This document shows, one piece after another, positions 7,629 to 14,458 of a DNA stretch of 32,751 nucleotides; position 1 is the stretch's first letter, and every line of letters begins with the position of its first letter. Made by a program: the position numbers and the translations under genes. Source of the stretch: Treponema sp. (GTDB lineage Bacteria; Spirochaetota; Spirochaetia; Treponematales; Breznakiellaceae); assembly GCA_031266775.1 (NCBI GenBank), contig JAISAQ010000029.1, positions 1-32,751 on the forward strand, read 5' to 3'. Under the pieces are notes generated by a model. It searched no databases and was not told the origin of the DNA. It was given only the letters and a program-made list of their open reading frames with translations.

Positions 7629-7853
7629 ATGGGGATTTCATATAAACCATTGTTTGTCATGATGGCCCAGCATGGGATGAAAAAGACCGATCTATGTGAA
7701 AAATTGGGAATATCACCCACAACCCTTGCCAAATTTGCCAAAAACGAGCATATATCCGGGGAAACCATAGAAAAGCTCTGCGCCTTTTTCCGGTGCCAGC
7801 CAGGAGATATTTATAAGTATGTGCCGGAAAAGTATCCAAAAGGCCGAATTTGA
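7629..7853 (+). CDS. Small Cro/C1-type HTH transcriptional regulator
   Basis: This 74-residue protein is almost entirely one helix-turn-helix domain. The segment GMKKTDLCEKLGISPTTLAK (residues ~16-35) is the HTH, followed by ISGETIEKLCAFFRCQPGDI, the conserved third part of the Cro/C1 (HTH_26-like) fold. AAAGGA lies upstream of the ATG at 7629. Such single-domain regulators are common in phages, mobile elements and toxin-antitoxin loci. It precedes the SecB-like cassette by 95 bp. The cassette has its own promoter, so the protein is a candidate repressor of itself and/or the cassette. Base composition is AT-richer than the flanking housekeeping genes. Confidence 0.85.
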   Translation: MGISYKPLFVMMAQHGMKKTDLCEKLGISPTTLAKFAKNEHISGETIEKLCAFFRCQPGDIYKYVPEKYPKGRI

Positions 7854-7867
7854 GCGAAAATCCGGCC
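7842..7867 (+). terminator. Hairpin at the end of the HTH gene
   Basis: GGCCG (7842-7846) pairs with CGGCC (7863-7867), and ATTT with AAAT inside, with one A-C mismatch and a 6-nt loop. The regulator's stop codon lies within it. No U-run follows, so it may be a weak terminator or an RNA-stability hairpin. Confidence 0.35.
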
Positions 7868-7914
7868 AAGACCGGAAAAAAGGGATTGGCCTGACCAACT
7901 TAGCCAGAGAAGGC

Positions 7915-7943
7915 TTATCAACCTGTTTTTTATACGTTATACT
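7915..7943 (+). promoter_or_regulatory. Promoter of the SecB-like cassette
   Basis: TTATCA (7915-7920), exactly 17 bp, then TATACT (7938-7943). The -10 box ends 5 nt before the ATG at 7949, so the predicted transcript begins at or within 1-2 nt of the start codon (leaderless). It gives the cassette a promoter separate from the regulator gene. Confidence 0.6.
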
Positions 7944-7948
7944 TAATC

Positions 7949-8335
7949 ATGGAGTTTCTGGAGGATTTGAATATCAAAGGTATGACTTGCCCGCCGAAAG
8001 GCGCCCTCCCCCACAAACTCATAGTGTATCGGCTAGTGGACAATATGCCCATAACGGTTAAGGACATTTGGTCGTACCGGGCCTTATACCCGGTAAAAGT
8101 ATTTAGGGCAGATGAATGTAAAGCGCGGGCCTGTTCCGTTTTTGCCGATTGTGAGGAGGCTAAAAATTTGCAAAAAATGCCAAAGTTCAGGAAGAAAAAG
8201 ATTGTCCTTATAAATATTGAAAAAAAGGACGGGGTCTTGTTAAATACCCCTGGCAGAATGGGAAAATCGCATCATTCGTGGTGGATTGCAAAGGAATTCG
8301 ATGTTTCATCCGATAATATCAAGGAAGCAATATGA
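7949..8335 (+). CDS. Unknown protein, first gene of SecB-like cassette
   Basis: I do not recognise this 128-residue protein. It has no signal peptide or membrane segment. It shows a CKARACSVFADCEE segment with three cysteines near residues 54-65, a basic middle (KMPKFRKKKIVLINIEKKDG) and a C-terminal SHHSWWIAKEFDVSSDNIKE. The tryptophans and histidines around residues 110-114 look like a conserved functional spot. Its stop overlaps the next start as ATGA, so the two are translationally coupled. In toxin-antitoxin-chaperone loci the first genes are toxin and antitoxin; this could play either part, but nothing in the sequence shows which. An alternative ATG at 7981 exists; the leaderless ATG at 7949 is preferred because the promoter is placed for it. 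Confidence 0.8.
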   Translation: MEFLEDLNIKGMTCPPKGALPHKLIVYRLVDNMPITVKDIWSYRALYPVKVFRADECKARACSVFADCEEAKNLQKMPKFRKKKIVLINIEKKDGVLLNTPGRMGKSHHSWWIAKEFDVSSDNIKEAI

Positions 8336-8835
8336 GACTTAAAGTAAACGAAACCTATATCTATTACGATTTCCCGATAATTTTTTCCGCCCTTGATGAA
8401 GGCGGCAATGCCTTTATCTGTCTCTTTGCGGAAGAAACGGATTTACATTTAAAATATATTTGCGTACAAATTTCTCAAACTACCCTTATGGAATTGGAGC
8501 ATAACTGGCGGGATATAAGGTCGCTTTTTGTCCATCCTGAAAAGGTTTTTAATCTTTTGTTAAATGCCAAATCGGAAGAGCCTGTGGATGTTGTTGAAAC
8601 ATCGGAAGATATTACCCCCTTTCTTCCTGAAGAAGATTTGTTTATTGGAAAATCCAGGGAAGAAGAGGTTTCTCAATCGGTAAAATTCGTCCTTCCTTCG
8701 TTTATGAATAACGCTAATTATAGTTTCACAAGTATCCCGCCTGATTATGCGGTTGAAGTTATGGCTGTCAGTCCATATTCCCAAAACAGCGATATATTTT
8801 TAGGGGATTTTCAATGCCTGACAATAGCGGCATAG
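8332..8835 (+). CDS. DUF6575-like protein, second gene of SecB-like cassette
   Basis: This 167-residue soluble protein starts at an ATG with AAGGAAG just upstream and overlaps its neighbours at both ends (4 bp before, 22 bp after). The N-terminal ~75 residues (YIYYDFPIIFSALDEGGNAF, then CVQISQTTLMELEHNWRDIR, then SLFVHPEK) resemble what I recall of DUF6575. There the protein starts with a short strand pair announcing a 'price or data' type beta domain of unknown role. The rest is acidic, with a hydrophobic tail (SIPPDYAVEVMAVSPYSQ). The exposed tail could be a chaperone-binding segment, as in antitoxins that depend on SecB-like chaperones. That is inference. The DUF assignment is from memory. 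Confidence 0.8.
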   Translation: MRLKVNETYIYYDFPIIFSALDEGGNAFICLFAEETDLHLKYICVQISQTTLMELEHNWRDIRSLFVHPEKVFNLLLNAKSEEPVDVVETSEDITPFLPEEDLFIGKSREEEVSQSVKFVLPSFMNNANYSFTSIPPDYAVEVMAVSPYSQNSDIFLGDFQCLTIAA

Positions 8836-9308
8836 CTTCTTTTCAATTTATTTCATATAAAATAGATACGGTCAATGTTCAAGTTGCCAAAAAAGTAGAT
8901 ACGCTTTTGATGCATTCTTTTTTACCGCCAAACCAAATGAATTTTGAAATTGGTTTCCGTAAAACAGGAAAATATCTTCTCAACAATGGTATTCATTATG
9001 TAGGCGGGTTGAATGCAAGAATTCAAATTATTGACGGTAATCAAACACAAATATTAAACGGAGATTTTGGAATTTCCGGCTTGTTTCGCCCTTTAAGCGA
9101 TACTATGGATAAGAAACTTGAAGAAAATATGGTACACATTAACATTCCAGCCATACTTTTGCCTTATTTACGGTCTGCCATTACAACCATCCTGTCACAA
9201 GCCGGTTTTGGGACTATCATATTGCCGTTAATAAATGTTCATGAAGTGACAAGGCAAAAACCGGTAGAAATTTTAGATTATACAAAACCCCCATCTCCGG
9301 GGGTATAG
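8814..9308 (+). CDS. SecB-like chaperone
   Basis: This 164-residue protein follows the SecB pattern throughout. An N-terminal strand (FQFISYKIDTVNVQV) is followed by the central beta strands (GGLNARIQIIDGNQTQILNG, then DFGISGLF). The C-terminal helix motif NIPAILLPYLRSAITTILSQ, then AGFGTIILPLINVHEV, corresponds to the N(I)LFPYAR...GF..L.L.PVNF signature of SecB. SecB binds unfolded proteins as a tetramer. Solitary SecB-like proteins encoded with toxin-antitoxin pairs instead stabilise the antitoxin. AGGGG lies 7 nt before the ATG at 8814, inside the previous gene. Low GC and the lack of nearby secretion genes point to the accessory kind rather than the export chaperone. Confidence 0.82.
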   Translation: MPDNSGIASFQFISYKIDTVNVQVAKKVDTLLMHSFLPPNQMNFEIGFRKTGKYLLNNGIHYVGGLNARIQIIDGNQTQILNGDFGISGLFRPLSDTMDKKLEENMVHINIPAILLPYLRSAITTILSQAGFGTIILPLINVHEVTRQKPVEILDYTKPPSPGV

Positions 9309-9400
9309 CCTGTAAGTAAATACACAAAACCTTTACGGAAGAATGAAACGGGACAACTTCATCGAAAAAGACCTCCAGCGCCTATTACCGATGGGTAAGG

Positions 9401-9496
9401 TACGGAGTATCTGAACGGCGGAGTACCGCCGATGCGAAACTGGTATATCTCATCCGGGAGATACAGAGCACGCATCATCGCCGGTATGGAGGCCGC
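9401..9496 (+). pseudogene. Possible IS3-family transposase (OrfB) remnant
   Basis: One frame reads YGVSERRSTADAKLVYLIRE and continues IQSTHHRRYGGR. This resembles the HTH_21 region just before the catalytic core of IS3-family OrfB proteins (pattern ..DAxLxxLIREI......YGxRR..). No start, no DDE core and no inverted repeats are present, so at most a short relic remains. The upstream 9343-9411 holds a separate 22-codon frame (MKRDNFIEKDLQRLLPMGKV) of unknown origin. The relic supports mobile-element activity at the right edge of the island. Confidence 0.35.
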
Positions 9497-9500
9497 TCAT

Positions 9501-9540
9501 GCCTTCTCTCTGTACACAAACCCGCAGTGTGTGGTATGCT
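9501..9540 (+). repeat. Promoter-like direct repeat, copy 2 (right edge of island)
   Basis: This is nearly identical to 7291-7331, in the same orientation. It contains TACACA (9513-9518), 16 bp, TATGCT (9535-9540). The -10 box ends 6 nt before the ATG of a short ORF at 9547. The repeat therefore looks like a promoter plus flank rather than a recombinase site, though the pair still brackets the accessory segment. Confidence 0.8.
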
Positions 9541-9546
9541 ATTGTT

Positions 9547-9663
<117 letters not shown>

Positions 9664-9693
9664 TACTTACCGCCATTTCCCTCAAAAAAATTT

Positions 9694-9714
9694 GCCCCGA
9701 AGATCCTTTGGGGC
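9694..9714 (+). terminator. Hairpin between leader ORF and lipoprotein gene
   Basis: GCCCC (9694-9698) pairs with GGGGC (9710-9714), and AAG with CTT inside, around an ATC loop. It lies just before the ribosome-binding site of the next gene (GGAGGAGTAAGGT). No U-run follows. It could limit readthrough from the upstream promoter or influence translation. Confidence 0.35.
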
Positions 9715-9732
9715 GGCCTGGAGGAGTAAGGT

Positions 9733-10557
9733 ATGAAACGCATGTCAATGTTTTTTGTGCTGTCCGCCCTCGTGTCCGCCGCTTGCAAGATCTCCGGCCC
9801 CGATTCAGTATCCGTGCCCGTTACCGTTACCTTTAGCGGCAACGGGCATACCGGCGGCATGGTGGCTCTCTTGGCGTTATTGGGTCCTGCCGGCCTGCCC
9901 ATGCCCGTCCAGGGAAGCCTGGTAAAGACGGGATGTACGTTCCGGGGCTGGAATACCCAGGCAAACGGGTCCGGCACGGACTACATTGCGGGCGCTTCCT
10001 ACGCTTTCGCCGCCGATACTACCCTTTACGCCAAGTGGAAGGTCGACTGGATCGGTATAGCCGGAACGGCTTCCACCTTTGGTTCTTCTACCATCATGGG
10101 CATCGACTGGGGCGGCGGGAAGTTCGTCGCGGCCGGAGAGGGCGGCAAAATGGCCTGGTCAACCGACGGGGTAACGTGGACCGGCATCGATGGAACGGGC
10201 TCCACCTTTGGTGCTTCCAACATCAGAGGCATCGCTTGGGGCGACGGGAAGTTCATCGCGGTCGGAGAGGGCGGCAAAATGGCCAAGTCCATCGACGGGG
10301 TAGCGTGGGCCGTTATCGATACAACCTCCGCCTTTTTTGGTGCTCCTATCATAGGCATTGCCTACGGCGGCGGGACGTTCGTCGCGGGCGGGGGTGCCGG
10401 CCGCATAGCCAGGTCCGGCAACGGAGAAACGTGGACCGGCATCAACGGAACGGCCTCCACCTTTGATAGTTTCGATATCCATGGCATTGCCTACGGCGAA
10501 GGGACGTTTGTCGCGGGCGGGCATGACGGTAAAATGGCCTGGCACGAGTACCCATAA
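9733..10557 (+). CDS. Lipoprotein with InlB-type repeat and BNR-like propeller repeats
   Basis: This 274-residue surface protein starts at an ATG with GGAGG upstream. A short signal peptide ends at a spirochaete-type lipobox (VSAAC, residue ~17). Residues ~27-98 form a Listeria-Bacteroides/InlB B-type repeat (VTVTFSGNGH ... GCTFRGWNTQANGS ... TTLYAKWKV). From ~99 on come four ~45-residue repeats with the core GIxWGxGKFVAxGEGGKMAxS and the Asp-box-like STDGVTWTGI, similar to BNR/photosystem II stability factor repeats. Four blades are too few for a closed propeller, so it may be truncated or oligomerise. Ligand is unknown. Such modular lipoproteins vary in repeat number between strains. Confidence 0.82.
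   Translation: MKRMSMFFVLSALVSAACKISGPDSVSVPVTVTFSGNGHTGGMVALLALLGPAGLPMPVQGSLVKTGCTFRGWNTQANGSGTDYIAGASYAFAADTTLYAKWKVDWIGIAGTASTFGSSTIMGIDWGGGKFVAAGEGGKMAWSTDGVTWTGIDGTGSTFGASNIRGIAWGDGKFIAVGEGGKMAKSIDGVAWAVIDTTSAFFGAPIIGIAYGGGTFVAGGGAGRIARSGNGETWTGINGTASTFDSFDIHGIAYGEGTFVAGGHDGKMAWHEYP
10070..10545 (+). repeat. ~138-bp tandem repeats inside the lipoprotein gene
   Basis: Four diverged units, each encoding a BNR-like blade, share runs such as GGGAAGTTCATCGCGGTCGG and GAGGGCGGCAAAATGGCC. DNA identity is high enough for recombination to add or delete units in frame. Confidence 0.75.
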
Positions 10558-10731
10558 GGAGGAAGAAAGACGGAACCCCGCCCGCAGGTGGGCCAGCGTT
10601 TATGGGACCCACTGGAAACTTCAGTTTTTGCAAGCAGTTTTAGCTGGAAGAAATTGTAACCGCGAAGGTTACGGAGTTACACGGGGTCAAGATAAGGATT
10701 TGTTTCGAAAAGTCCGTTCTGTCCGTGAGGG
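10558..10731. other. Intergenic segment without a gene
   Basis: No convincing gene lies between the repeat lipoprotein and alr (10558-10906). The stretch includes a small hairpin GTAACC/GGTTAC (10656-10672). It also has a word, AAACTTCAGTTT near 10616-10627, that recalls the loop region of the dispersed hairpin family. Confidence 0.5.
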
Positions 10732-10764
10732 CGAACCGGAGGTTCGTTGCGGTTTTTCTTTTTC
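10732..10764 (+). terminator. Rho-independent terminator after the repeat lipoprotein
   Basis: CGAACC (10732-10737) and GGTTCG (10741-10746) form a hairpin with a GGA loop, followed within 6 nt by a T-rich run (GGTTTTTCTTTTTC). It is ~175 nt downstream of the lipoprotein stop codon. Confidence 0.6.
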
Positions 10765-10906
10765 TTCCCTATTTTCTTCAACTTTTTTGACCTCGCGGTA
10801 AATTTTTTCTTCAAAACACGCTGCTTTAAAGGGAATTTTGACGCCGAAAAAAGTAAACGCCGATGCCACACCGTGCGGAACACGGCCGCGGATTAACCGC
10901 CGCCCC

Positions 10907-12022
10907 TCAGTCCACATAAACCCGGGGGACCCTGCCGGAAATATGGCAGGTAATCTCATAGGGAATGGTCCCTACCCTGGCCGCAAGCTCCCCCGCGCCG
11001 GGGGCGTCCCCCCCAAAAATCGAGACTTCTTCCCAGCGGGGAATACCGGCGCCGGGCCCCAAATCCACCATGCATTGATCCATGCAGATCCGGCCGGCAA
11101 GGGGGTAGCGCCGGCCGCGTATGCTTACCTCCCAGGCCCTTTCGCCCAGGAGCCGGGGAATTCCATCCGCGTAACCGGCGGGGATAACGGCTATTACCGT
11201 ATCCCTCGGAGCGGACCATATCCTCCCGTAGGAAACACTTTCGCCTTTTTTCAGCTTTCTGATAAACACAATGCGGGAACGAAGCTCCATTACAGGTTCT
11301 GGAGCCGCGGCGCTCCCCTTCCCCGCCGTTCCGGTCATGTCGTAACCGTAGAGAAAGATGCCCGGCCGCACCATGTCAAACCAGGATTCAGGATGCAGGA
11401 CCACCCCGCCGGAATTGGCCGCGTGAACAATGCCGGGATCAACGCCGGCCTCCCGTATACCGGCAAGAGCCAGGGAAAAACGGGCAAGCTGTTCCTTCGT
11501 ATAAGCTCTGTCCCTCTCCGCGGCCGAATCGGAAACGGCAAGGTGCGTGGCGGTTCCGGCCAGTTCAAGGGAAGAAAGCCCCGCGATGCGGAGGGCCAAG
11601 CCGGGCGCTTCTTCCGGGGAACAGCCCAGACGGCCCATGCCGGTGTCAATTTTAAGGTGAACCGGAAGGCGTACCGAGGCTGTTTCCGCGGCGCGGGCCA
11701 GTTCAAGGGCAAAATCCCGGTCGGAAACCAGGGGACAGAGCCGGTAACGGATAATATCCGGTATTTCACAGGGAAGGCACTGGGAAAGAAGCAGAACGGG
11801 AGCGTCTATACCGGCCTCCCGCAGCTCCGCCCCCTCACAGGCCAGAGCCACCGCAAGACAGGAAGCGCCCGCCTCAAGCGCGGCGCGGGCCATTTCCGGC
11901 GCGCCGTGGCCATAAGCGCCGGCCTTGACCGGTACGCAGACCCGGCGGCCCGTCAAGGCCAAAACGGCGCGGACGTTACGGCGGAATTTCCCAAGGTGCA
12001 CCAGGGCGCGAAGGGCTCTCAT
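10907..12022 (-). CDS. alr: Alanine racemase
   Basis: This 371-residue PLP enzyme interconverts L- and D-alanine for peptidoglycan. The PLP lysine is Lys33 in VKAGAYGHG. Other conserved parts are LKIDTGMGRLG, HAANSGG, VRPGIFLYGY, the C-terminal tyrosine motif SYGRIW and AGRICMDQCMVDLG. Length is typical. The second residue after the lysine is Gly rather than the usual Asn (VKANAYGHG), a small departure. The ATG at 12022 lies 6 nt after a TATGAT box, suggesting a leaderless transcript. The gene is transcribed alone, divergent from the lipoprotein gene at 12090. Confidence 0.95.
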   Translation of the reverse strand: MRALRALVHLGKFRRNVRAVLALTGRRVCVPVKAGAYGHGAPEMARAALEAGASCLAVALACEGAELREAGIDAPVLLLSQCLPCEIPDIIRYRLCPLVSDRDFALELARAAETASVRLPVHLKIDTGMGRLGCSPEEAPGLALRIAGLSSLELAGTATHLAVSDSAAERDRAYTKEQLARFSLALAGIREAGVDPGIVHAANSGGVVLHPESWFDMVRPGIFLYGYDMTGTAGKGSAAAPEPVMELRSRIVFIRKLKKGESVSYGRIWSAPRDTVIAVIPAGYADGIPRLLGERAWEVSIRGRRYPLAGRICMDQCMVDLGPGAGIPRWEEVSIFGGDAPGAGELAARVGTIPYEITCHISGRVPRVYVD

Positions 12023-12028
12023 GGTATC

Positions 12029-12057
12029 ATCATATTCTGGCGATACATAAATGTATA
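12029..12057 (-). promoter_or_regulatory. Promoter of alr, probably leaderless
   Basis: On the minus strand TATACA, 17 bp, TATGAT (complement of 12029-12034), then 6 nt to the ATG at 12022. No Shine-Dalgarno is present. Confidence 0.55.
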
Positions 12058-12089
12058 GATTTTACCGGTAAAATGTAGTATTATTGAAA

Positions 12090-13670
12090 ATGATTATGTA
12101 CAGGCGGGCGGGGATCTTTCCCCTGATAATTTCAGGAGTTCTTCTCTTTCTTCCCGCGTGCGGCGATCTGGGAACAGTGCTGCCCTCTACCGGGAGCTAC
12201 CGGATCAGCGCCTTTGCCGACAGGGCCGAAACGGCCGGCCTGGAGATAAACGGGGAAAAAAACACCCTGGATGAAAATTCAATCGTTAGAAAAGATACCG
12301 TAATCCACCCCTTCTTTGTCAGTTCCGTCACCAATGATCCCGACATATTCGGCCTTGAAGTTCACCTTGAGGACAAAACGGGGAAAATCGGCGAGGCGGT
12401 ACGGTACGTCCTCCGGGGTTTCAGGGGTAACGGGGAAGAAGAGGTCAAAACGGTGTATGTAGGCCGGCTTGACGAAGAGTTTCCCGTCTTTCCGCTGCCG
12501 GAAGATCTCGCAATCGGGAACTATACCCTGATTTTTCAGGTTCTCGGCGAAAAAGAGACTCTTTACCGGGCCGAAAAGCCTTTCTACTATGTTGGGGAGA
12601 TTGATTTCCGGCCGGAAGACATACGGCTTTACCTTCCCTATGGCTCCGATTCCCAGCTGATACCTCCCGGAGCGGCCGTCCTGCTTGAAACGGGGGCCGG
12701 TTCTGCCGAAGACATTGATCCCTACATTATATGGCACAACGGGCGAAAACGTTTGGGTGAAGGAAAAATTTCGGAAGGCGCGGGACGTATTCTGTGGAAG
12801 GCGGGGGATCAGACCGGCTTCGATACCATCCGGGCGGAAATTTTCCCCTTTGTGCCCGAACCGGAATTCCGCGGCTATTCACGGGAAATTTCCCTTATGA
12901 TTTCGGCAAAGGCGGAAGTCAAAAACGCCTTTCACAGGGAAGAAGGATCCCTTGCCCGCTGGTATCAATTTAACGGCGATCTTAGGGATACAAAGGCGCC
13001 TCTTGCGGCGGAAAAAGAGATGGCCAGTAAAACAGGCCTCGCGCCGAAGTGGTTTCCGGCCGAAGGCATCTACGGGCTTTCGGTTGGTCCCGGCAGCGCC
13101 TACGTTCTGGAAGATCCCCTCCTGTCCGCCGGGGCCGAACAGGCTTCAGGACAGCTGATGATCCGTTTCAAACCCGTCGCCGAAGGGACGATCCTGAACG
13201 CGGCATTTGCCCTTGAAGGTTCCTCCGAAGCGCCGGAAATTACCCTTTTCTGCGAGAGGGGAAACCTTCATTTCCTTGTAAAGACTTCGCAGACTGCCAA
13301 AACCTTCACCGCTTTGCTTTTCGGGAACAACGGTTTTATAAACGCGGCTATTGATTTTACGGTTGATTCAAAAAATTTTACCGCGGGCCTTACCTCGGAA
13401 ACCGCCGTTTTTTCTCCGGAGACCCTTCCCCTTGCCGGAGTGGCCTCTGGAACCGTGAAACTAAGGGAAAGCTTCCGGCTGGGAGGCCCCGTGCCGGGGA
13501 AAACGGAGGAAGCCGGGGAACAATCCGGGGAATTGCCCAATGCCGTTTCAGCCGGGTCCGCTCTTTCCCCGGAACAGGGAACCGCGGACACGGGAGCGGT
13601 CATCGATGAATTTGCCGTCTTCTTTATCCGGCCGGTTAAAGCCGCCTCCGAAAGTCTTGGACCGTCCTGA
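12090..13670 (+). CDS. Large lipoprotein of unknown function
   Basis: This 526-residue protein has a signal peptide ending in LLFLPAC, a good lipobox, so it should be lipid-anchored. No enzyme motif is recognised. The N-terminal half reads like stacked beta-sandwich modules (IFGLEVHLEDKTGKIGEAVR; AIGNYTLIFQVLGEKETLYR). Residues ~295-480 (ARWYQFNGDLRDTKA ... ESFRLGG ... IDEFAVFF) resemble a concanavalin-like/LamG fold, with the typical opening of a length-of-chain 'W.F.GDL.D' and closing 'IDEFAVF'. The start is ATG 12090, 5 nt after a TATTAT box (12079-12084); a TTG at 12084 would overlap that box. The downstream lipoprotein gene overlaps the end by 14 bp. Confidence 0.8.
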   Translation: MIMYRRAGIFPLIISGVLLFLPACGDLGTVLPSTGSYRISAFADRAETAGLEINGEKNTLDENSIVRKDTVIHPFFVSSVTNDPDIFGLEVHLEDKTGKIGEAVRYVLRGFRGNGEEEVKTVYVGRLDEEFPVFPLPEDLAIGNYTLIFQVLGEKETLYRAEKPFYYVGEIDFRPEDIRLYLPYGSDSQLIPPGAAVLLETGAGSAEDIDPYIIWHNGRKRLGEGKISEGAGRILWKAGDQTGFDTIRAEIFPFVPEPEFRGYSREISLMISAKAEVKNAFHREEGSLARWYQFNGDLRDTKAPLAAEKEMASKTGLAPKWFPAEGIYGLSVGPGSAYVLEDPLLSAGAEQASGQLMIRFKPVAEGTILNAAFALEGSSEAPEITLFCERGNLHFLVKTSQTAKTFTALLFGNNGFINAAIDFTVDSKNFTAGLTSETAVFSPETLPLAGVASGTVKLRESFRLGGPVPGKTEEAGEQSGELPNAVSAGSALSPEQGTADTGAVIDEFAVFFIRPVKAASESLGPS

Positions 13671-14325
13671 TTTTCTTCCATTTTTGCTCGCGCTTCTCGT
13701 TCTTTTTCAGGGCTGCGGGGGCACCCCCCGGCAGCCGGATCTGATTCCGCCCGAAGATGATCCCGCCCGAACCCCGGCGTACCCTGTTACCGGCTATGAG
13801 GATGGGGAAAGAGGGGAAACCTCTTCACGCTGGTTCAGGCTGTACCAGGAAGGAGGATGCCGGGCGGTGGAGCAGTTGCCCGAGTTCGCGGGCCTGTATG
13901 TTTTTGTCGCGGCCAACGAGGGCGGCAGCGCCGAAATTCTCAACCTCTGGGCCTCCGGGTTTTCGGCCGCCCGCGACACGCCCCGCCTTGTCGCTTCCCG
14001 TGTCGAAGAACGCATGACCGGCCGGACCCTGTACCCCGATGATGAATACGGTGAATTTTTCGAGCGGTTCGCAAAGGCCGTCTCCGATTCCCTGTTCAGC
14101 GAAGCCTCCGCCGGCCAGGTGTACCGGACACAGAGGCTCATCACCGAGGAAGACGGCGCGGTCCGGGAACGCCACTATTTCTTTATTCCGGTCACTATTC
14201 CAAAGCCCCTTCTACAGGAAAAATTGTCGGATATCATGAAAAAAATCACGACAAGAGTCAAGCCCGCGCGGGAACAGGCGGCGGCGGTAAACCGGCTCAA
14301 GGCGGATTTTTTCAACGGCTTTTAG
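13657..14325 (+). CDS. Lipoprotein of unknown function
   Basis: This 222-residue protein has a signal peptide FLPFLLALLVLFQGC with a plausible spirochaetal lipobox. The rest is soluble. It includes GLYVFVAANEGGSAEILNLW and a C-terminal HYFFIPVTIPKPLLQEKLSD. No family is recognised with confidence; a distant LPP20-like relation is possible. The most economical start is the TTG at 13657, which directly precedes the signal peptide and overlaps the upstream gene by 14 bp. An ATG at 13606 is an alternative with a GGAG upstream, but it would add 17 residues before the signal peptide. Both lipoproteins are likely in one operon and may act together at the envelope. Confidence 0.7.
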   Translation: MDRPDFLPFLLALLVLFQGCGGTPRQPDLIPPEDDPARTPAYPVTGYEDGERGETSSRWFRLYQEGGCRAVEQLPEFAGLYVFVAANEGGSAEILNLWASGFSAARDTPRLVASRVEERMTGRTLYPDDEYGEFFERFAKAVSDSLFSEASAGQVYRTQRLITEEDGAVRERHYFFIPVTIPKPLLQEKLSDIMKKITTRVKPAREQAAAVNRLKADFFNGF

Positions 14326-14385
14326 AGCAAATTGCCCCTGCGGGGCCAATTTGCTTAGGGAGTTTTGCGCAAAGCGCAAAACTCC
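14326..14385. terminator. Two back-to-back hairpins after the lipoprotein operon
   Basis: First hairpin (14326-14355): AGCAAATTG and CCCC pair with GGGG and CAATTTGCT, with one bulged C. Second hairpin (14359-14385): a perfect 12-bp stem GGAGTTTTGCGC with an AAA loop. No U-run follows either. They begin directly after the lipoprotein stop codon. The second looks like a genome-wide repeat type. Confidence 0.6.
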
Positions 14386-14421
14386 ACGAGCAGCTCACGT
14401 TAATCAGCACTGCCTTCGGAC

Positions 14422-14450
14422 TTGTGTGGCGGCAGGGATGGCCCTATACT
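14422..14450 (+). promoter_or_regulatory. Promoter of the PAP2-mnmE operon
   Basis: TTGTGT (14422-14427), 17 bp, TATACT (14445-14450), then 8 nt to the ATG at 14459. The short distance predicts a leaderless or almost leaderless mRNA. Confidence 0.55.
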
Positions 14451-14458
14451 CTTAAGCT

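Noticed and set aside
8814-9308. Housekeeping export chaperone SecB
   Set aside because: It is in an AT-rich accessory island coupled to two unknown genes and far from secretion genes; the sequence is divergent outside the core motifs.
10838-12058. 406-codon frame on the plus strand
   Set aside because: Fully antisense to alr, with low-complexity Gly/Arg/Pro composition typical of a shadow frame in high-GC DNA.
14326-14385. Riboswitch before the PAP2 gene
   Set aside because: The structure is two simple hairpins directly after the upstream stop codon, before the PAP2 promoter, so it is not in the PAP2 leader.
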